Shown here: one piece after another, positions 16,088 through 19,262 of the stretch
Layout of the letters: each line of letters opens with the position of its first letter
Numbering within the stretch: the stretch's first letter is position 1
From: Methylophilaceae bacterium UBA7525
Lineage (GTDB): Bacteria; Pseudomonadota; Gammaproteobacteria; Burkholderiales; Methylophilaceae
Assembly (NCBI GenBank): GCA_002479405.1
Contig: DLMX01000002.1
Location: 41,308-60,569 of the forward strand
Direction: 5' to 3'
Length of the DNA stretch: 19,262 nt
Program-made: the position numbers and the translations under genes
The notes under the pieces: generated by a model
What the model was told of the DNA's origin: nothing
The model's input: the letters and a program-made list of their open reading frames with translations, nothing else
Databases searched by the model: none

Positions 16088-17014
16088 TTACAGCTGCCAT
16101 TCCTTCTTGAAAGACGTGTAAAAGTCTGGATTCTGTGGTGCACCGCCTCGAATGCCACACAAGGCCGCGGCGAATTGATTGGCCCGCTGCATGGCAACCG
16201 GCATTTCCCACTGATTGAGCAGGCCGATGATGAAGACCGCGGCGAAGGCATCGCCGGCGCCGACCGTATCGATCACTGTCTGGGTGTTTCCGGCAGGGCT
16301 TGTGCTGAATACTTCATGCTGCCGGTTGATCATCCAGGCGCCATTCTCGCCGCAGGTAACCAGCAGGCAGTTCAGCTCGAACTGGTCCAGCAAGGCTTCG
16401 GCCTTTAGCAGTAGCGTTTTGCCGCTGATCCTGAAGTAATCGGAGACGATTTCCAGCTCGTCTTCGTTCATCTTGACGATATCCGAACGCAGCAGCGAGC
16501 GTCGCACCGTGTGTTTGTTGAACCAGGGACTGCGCAGGTTGATATCCAGGAAGCGCGGACATCTGCTGTCCGCCAGGAATTTGTCCAGTGCCAGACGCGA
16601 CTCCATGCCTCTTTGTGCCAGCGTGCCGAAATACACCAGCTCCGGCTTTAGTGACATGATCATCATGTGGGTGACACCGGCGTGAATGTGGTCGTAGGCC
16701 TGATCCGGCAGAATCTCGAAGCTGTGCCCGCCGTCTTTCATGTGTACCTGCACCTGGCCGGTCGGGTAAGTGGGGTCGCACTGGATACCGGTTTTGTCCA
16801 TGTCGAGCCTGTCCATCTCCCGCAGCAGGTCCTCACGCAAGGCGTCGTTGCCGGTGCGGCTGATCATGACAGGATGCAGTCCAAAAGCCTGCAAATGGCG
16901 CGCGACATTGAACGGTGCGCCGCCCAGCACGCTCTGGTCCGGGAAAATGTCGGCAAGAACTTCACCGAACAGGGCCACGGTTTTTTGATGTTTTTCGGGT
17001 GTTGCTGATGCCAA
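16088..17014 (-). CDS. Fructokinase (PfkB/ribokinase family)
   Basis: A sugar kinase of about 308 residues that would phosphorylate fructose to fructose-6-phosphate. It has the first PfkB signature GGAPFNVARHL near the N-terminus and the second, DTVGAGDAF, near residue 250, with the catalytic Asp; GGAPFN and a C-terminal GAPQNPDF fit fructokinases. AAGGAG at 17020-17025, five bases before a TTG at 17014, points to that TTG as the start. An ATG at 17041 would add nine residues but has no ribosome-binding site and sits beside a strong hairpin. Fructose is the by-product of amylosucrase, so this enzyme would return it to the substrate of sucrose-phosphate synthase. In methylotrophs a fructokinase is likewise linked to sps and ams. 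Confidence 0.9.
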   Translation of the reverse strand: MASATPEKHQKTVALFGEVLADIFPDQSVLGGAPFNVARHLQAFGLHPVMISRTGNDALREDLLREMDRLDMDKTGIQCDPTYPTGQVQVHMKDGGHSFEILPDQAYDHIHAGVTHMMIMSLKPELVYFGTLAQRGMESRLALDKFLADSRCPRFLDINLRSPWFNKHTVRRSLLRSDIVKMNEDELEIVSDYFRISGKTLLLKAEALLDQFELNCLLVTCGENGAWMINRQHEVFSTSPAGNTQTVIDTVGAGDAFAAVFIIGLLNQWEMPVAMQRANQFAAALCGIRGGAPQNPDFYTSFKKEWQL

Positions 17015-17019
17015 TGTTT

Positions 17020-17025
17020 CTCCTT
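17020..17025 (-). promoter_or_regulatory. Ribosome-binding site selecting the TTG start of fructokinase
   Basis: AAGGAG on the minus strand lies five bases ahead of the TTG at 17014. The ATG at 17041 would place this site inside the coding sequence. Confidence 0.55.
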
Positions 17026-17045
17026 TCTGCAGGCTAAACATGCAT

Positions 17046-17060
17046 TGCCGGCGAAGCCGG
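17046..17060 (-). other. GCCGGC hairpin between the MarR and fructokinase genes
   Basis: GCCGGC is repeated as a perfect six-base-pair stem with a three-base loop, just past the MarR stop codon. No T-tract follows in the direction of transcription, so it is more likely an mRNA stabilising or partial attenuating structure than a full terminator. Confidence 0.4.
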
Positions 17061-17070
17061 CGTGAAAATC

Positions 17071-17580
17071 CTAATGTGAAGACAGCGGCTTCATTGCATC
17101 CGCTTCATCCTTGAGTTTCATGTTGCCGATCAGTTTTTCAAGGCTGCTCTGCAGTTGCATCAGATCCGCTATCGATAACCGGTCGATGGCTTCAGTCAGA
17201 ACCCCGCGCGGCGAATCGGGCGCCTTTTTGACGATATCCTGGCCGGCTTCGGTCAGGTAGAGCCTGACCACACGCTGGTCCTGATCTTCACGCTTCTTGC
17301 TGATCAGGGCTTTTCTTGCAGTTTTCTCAATAAGGTTGCTGGTTGTGGATTGATGGATGGCCAGCTTGCCGGCCAACTCGGATACTTTCAGCCCCGGAGT
17401 CTTGTGCAGCTCCCACAACACCCACAATTGCGAGCTGCTGATACCGCACTGTTTCTCGACCTGTTTGAAGTGTTTTTTGACCGAATTGAAGATGATGCGG
17501 AAATCCTTCAATGCGGAGGAGGCCAATTGTTCATGGCTGGTCTCAGGAGGCTGTCGCGTATGTCCGATGGAGGCGTTCAT
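17071..17580 (-). CDS. MarR family transcriptional regulator
   Basis: A 169-residue DNA-binding protein. The winged helix-turn-helix covers about residues 46-113: ISSSQLWVLWELHKTPGLKV, SELAGKLAIHQSTTSNLIEK with the recognition helix, and the wing KKREDQDQRVVRLYLTEAG with the Asp101-Arg103 pair typical of MarR. Long helices at both ends would form the dimer interface. It stands first in the minus-strand sucrose operon, about 55 bases from the fructokinase start, so it probably controls this operon and itself. The start has no good Shine-Dalgarno sequence; a TTGTAT...CATAAT promoter candidate lies so close that a nearly leaderless message is possible. EctR of halophilic methylotrophs, also a MarR protein, controls an osmolyte operon, but no orthology is claimed. 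Confidence 0.9.
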   Translation of the reverse strand: MNASIGHTRQPPETSHEQLASSALKDFRIIFNSVKKHFKQVEKQCGISSSQLWVLWELHKTPGLKVSELAGKLAIHQSTTSNLIEKTARKALISKKREDQDQRVVRLYLTEAGQDIVKKAPDSPRGVLTEAIDRLSIADLMQLQSSLEKLIGNMKLKDEADAMKPLSSH

Positions 17581-17601
17581 GGAGCATGATTATGCCATCA
17601 A

Positions 17602-17640
17602 AAATACATTGATACAAATATAGTTTGTGCAAATGTATTT
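17602..17640 (-). promoter_or_regulatory. 39-bp dyad, candidate operator of the MarR regulator
   Basis: Twenty-two bases before the MarR start lies a symmetric block: outer arms AAATACATT and AATGTATTT (nine perfect pairs) and inner arms ACAAA and TTTGT (five pairs) around the same centre, so 14 of 19 positions are complementary. Promoter-like hexamers on the minus strand (TTGCAC or TTGTAT, and CATAAT) lie in or next to it. MarR proteins bind such AT-rich palindromes and usually repress their own gene, so this is the expected place and form. Confidence 0.6.
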
Positions 17641-17689
17641 ATGTGGTGTTGCATTGGACTATGGGCGGAGCGGCTTGAAAAAGGCAATT

Positions 17690-17790
17690 AGCCACAGAGT
17701 TCACAGAGAAAATCAAAAAACTGGAGTTGCCCTGCTGGTGCTTCATCTGGGAGTCGTAGGAAATGCTTTTACTATGGGGTCTCTGTGGCT
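17690..17790. repeat. Inverted repeat with CACAGAG motifs downstream of the helicase gene
   Basis: AGCCACAGAG (17690-17699) is repeated in reverse complement at 17781-17790, with AATT just outside each arm (directly abutting the left, two bases off on the right). The left side also has CACAGAG twice with a nine-base period (17693 and 17702). It starts 24 bases past the helicase stop codon. The intervening 80 bases show no gene. It resembles a small intergenic repeat, possibly a 3' end structure. Confidence 0.5.
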
Positions 17791-17814
17791 GAAATTAATA
17801 CTTTTGCGCGTGCT

Positions 17815-19262
17815 TCAGAACTGGTAAAGCAGCTCTTTTGAGATGCTGCCATAATCGGCCTGGGTCAGTAGTGCACGTTCAATATAGCGGCTGACCTGGC
17901 TTCTGAATGCCGGTACGGCATCCGCCTCATGAAAGATATGCGGGAACTTGCCGGCCAGCCAGGCATAAAGGCTGATATCCTGACTCAGTGCTTCGGCTTC
18001 TTCCAGATGCTTGGGACTGCTCGACCTGAGCCAGTCCTGTTCCGGCGGCAGGCTTCTGGCCTTGCCGCTGCACACACTTTGCACGCAGGCGAGGAAATAA
18101 TCGCTTTCATGCGGTTTATCCAGCGAAACCGGGGCACAGGACAGGATAAATTTTTCGCGCAGCGACAGATCAGGTGCAATTTGGTCTAACCACAGACCAA
18201 GCTGGATATGGGCGGACATGTCGGCGGTCTGGAACAGGCTGCTTTTGAGCAGCACCCGTTCGGCGAAGAATGACAGTAATTCACCCAGCTTGTCCGTATG
18301 TAGCATGCCGGAAAGCATCTCGACATGACCGAAGAACGGCGAGATCGGCAATCGCTGCAGGTCAGAGATGTCCGAAGCATAGAGTGCATGTTCCAGATTC
18401 AGCAGTTCATCCTGCTCGAAGGCGTTGACGAAGCCAGTGGGATAGAGGCCGTAACGCCCGGCGCGACCGGCGATCTGTCTGGCTTCGGTCGGATTGAGCC
18501 GGCGGCTGGCGATGCCGTCGAATTTTTCCACGGTGGAAAATATCACGCGCCGAATCGGCAGATTGAGGCCCATGCCGATGGCATCGGTCGCTACCAGAAT
18601 ATCTGCCTCGCCGCTATTGAAGCGCCTGGCTTCGGTGCGGCGCACTTCCGGCGACAATGCACCGTAGATGGTGGCGACACCGAAGCCCCACTGGCGGATG
18701 CGTGCCGCCAGCGTCAGCACATCCTTGCGTGTGAAGGCGATGACGGCATCGCCTTTTTGCAGTTTGCCTTTCAGACGCCAGCGGTTGTAACGGTCGCCGC
18801 ACAGTGCCAGTTCTTCCAGCACCAAGGGCGTCTTTCGCTCCAGATGGCTGATGTCATAAGGCTCTTCCAGAGCGTCGAGCAGGCGGGTGCAGGCGCCCAT
18901 GACGGCATGCGAGCCGCACAGGTAGACCTGCCGTGCCGGGGCGCCGACTATGGCGGCTGTCCATGCATGACCGCGATGCTCATCCTGCAGCATCTGGATT
19001 TCGTCGATGACGGCCACTTCGACTTCCTGATGCGGGTTCATCATCTCGACGGTGGACGCAGTATGTCTTGCACCGGCCACCATGACGCGTTCCTCTCCGG
19101 TGACCAGGTTGCATGGCACTCCGGCTTCCATCAGGCGGTCACGGATCTCCATCGCCAGCAAGCGCAGCGGTGCCAGATAGACTCCGGAGTCCGCTTGTTG
19201 CAGCGCCATCAGTGCGTCATAGGTCTTGCCGGAGTTGGTCGGCCCGATCTTGAAATGGATGC
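17815..19262 (-). CDS. SUV3-like DExH RNA helicase, 5' end outside the window
   Basis: The last 481 residues of a superfamily 2 helicase resembling mitochondrial SUV3. The frame is open to the window edge, where it encodes IHFKIGPTNSGKTYDAL, with Walker A GPTNSGKT at 19222-19245. Next come APLRLLAMEI (motif Ia), the Walker B variant VIDEIQML characteristic of SUV3 rather than DEAD-box proteins, and then the second domain with IAFTRKDV, VATDAIGMGLNLP and QIAGRAGRYG (motif VI). The C-terminal 200 residues are helical. SUV3 proteins unwind RNA and double-stranded nucleic acid, often with a ribonuclease partner. Only a short N-terminal piece before Walker A seems to be missing. It is on the same strand as the sucrose operon but is separated from it by the MarR control region. 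Confidence 0.93.
   Translation of the reverse strand, partial: IHFKIGPTNSGKTYDALMALQQADSGVYLAPLRLLAMEIRDRLMEAGVPCNLVTGEERVMVAGARHTASTVEMMNPHQEVEVAVIDEIQMLQDEHRGHAWTAAIVGAPARQVYLCGSHAVMGACTRLLDALEEPYDISHLERKTPLVLEELALCGDRYNRWRLKGKLQKGDAVIAFTRKDVLTLAARIRQWGFGVATIYGALSPEVRRTEARRFNSGEADILVATDAIGMGLNLPIRRVIFSTVEKFDGIASRRLNPTEARQIAGRAGRYGLYPTGFVNAFEQDELLNLEHALYASDISDLQRLPISPFFGHVEMLSGMLHTDKLGELLSFFAERVLLKSSLFQTADMSAHIQLGLWLDQIAPDLSLREKFILSCAPVSLDKPHESDYFLACVQSVCSGKARSLPPEQDWLRSSSPKHLEEAEALSQDISLYAWLAGKFPHIFHEADAVPAFRSQVSRYIERALLTQADYGSISKELLYQF

Overview
The window reads as a moderately GC-rich proteobacterial chromosome segment, most likely a betaproteobacterium of the Nitrosomonadales type (methylotroph, ammonia-, iron- or sulfur-oxidiser relatives). 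That placement is an inference from gene content: a bifunctional sucrose-phosphate synthase/phosphatase with fructokinase and amylosucrase, a DUF190-led Mrp cluster, YaeQ and a SUV3-like helicase. No rRNA, tRNA, CRISPR array or phage gene was seen.

Left part, plus strand: the 3' part of a GGDEF-EAL c-di-GMP enzyme (1-1207); a leader with two tandem hairpins; a YrbG-type calcium/sodium antiporter (1451-2419); then a nine-gene operon (2545-8022) in which every gene overlaps the next. This operon encodes a DUF190 PII-like protein and a complete Mrp-type cation/proton antiporter. The usual large MrpA is absent as one gene: its C-terminal parts are a separate MbhD-like protein and the N-terminus of the MrpB protein, and a second NuoL/M-like subunit lies last. 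The order E-F-G-MbhD-(MbhE+B)-C-D is that of the antiporter half of the archaeal Mbh hydrogenase, but no hydrogenase genes are present. Just after the operon is what looks like the C-terminal remnant of a second DUF190 gene.

Middle: a small coiled-coil protein and YaeQ (8216-8978), then a 299-bp non-autonomous element with perfect 24-bp terminal inverted repeats (9138-9436). It sits exactly between the Shine-Dalgarno sequence and the start codon of a GAF-PAS-GGDEF diguanylate cyclase (9436-10881). Removing the element with one TA restores a textbook ribosome-binding site, so the insertion history can be read directly. Folding of the element RNA could bring the two halves of the site back together.

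Right part, minus strand, read from right to left: a MarR regulator with a 39-bp dyad operator candidate upstream, fructokinase, sucrose-phosphate synthase/phosphatase, amylosucrase and an MscS channel, spaced like one operon. The enzymes form a closed cycle: fructose-6-phosphate to sucrose, sucrose to glucan plus fructose, fructose back to fructose-6-phosphate. With MscS as a pressure valve, and two cation antiporters nearby, much of the window fits osmotic and ionic adaptation. The window ends in a 5'-truncated SUV3-like RNA helicase gene (17815-19262), with a small CACAGAG-type inverted repeat just past its stop codon.
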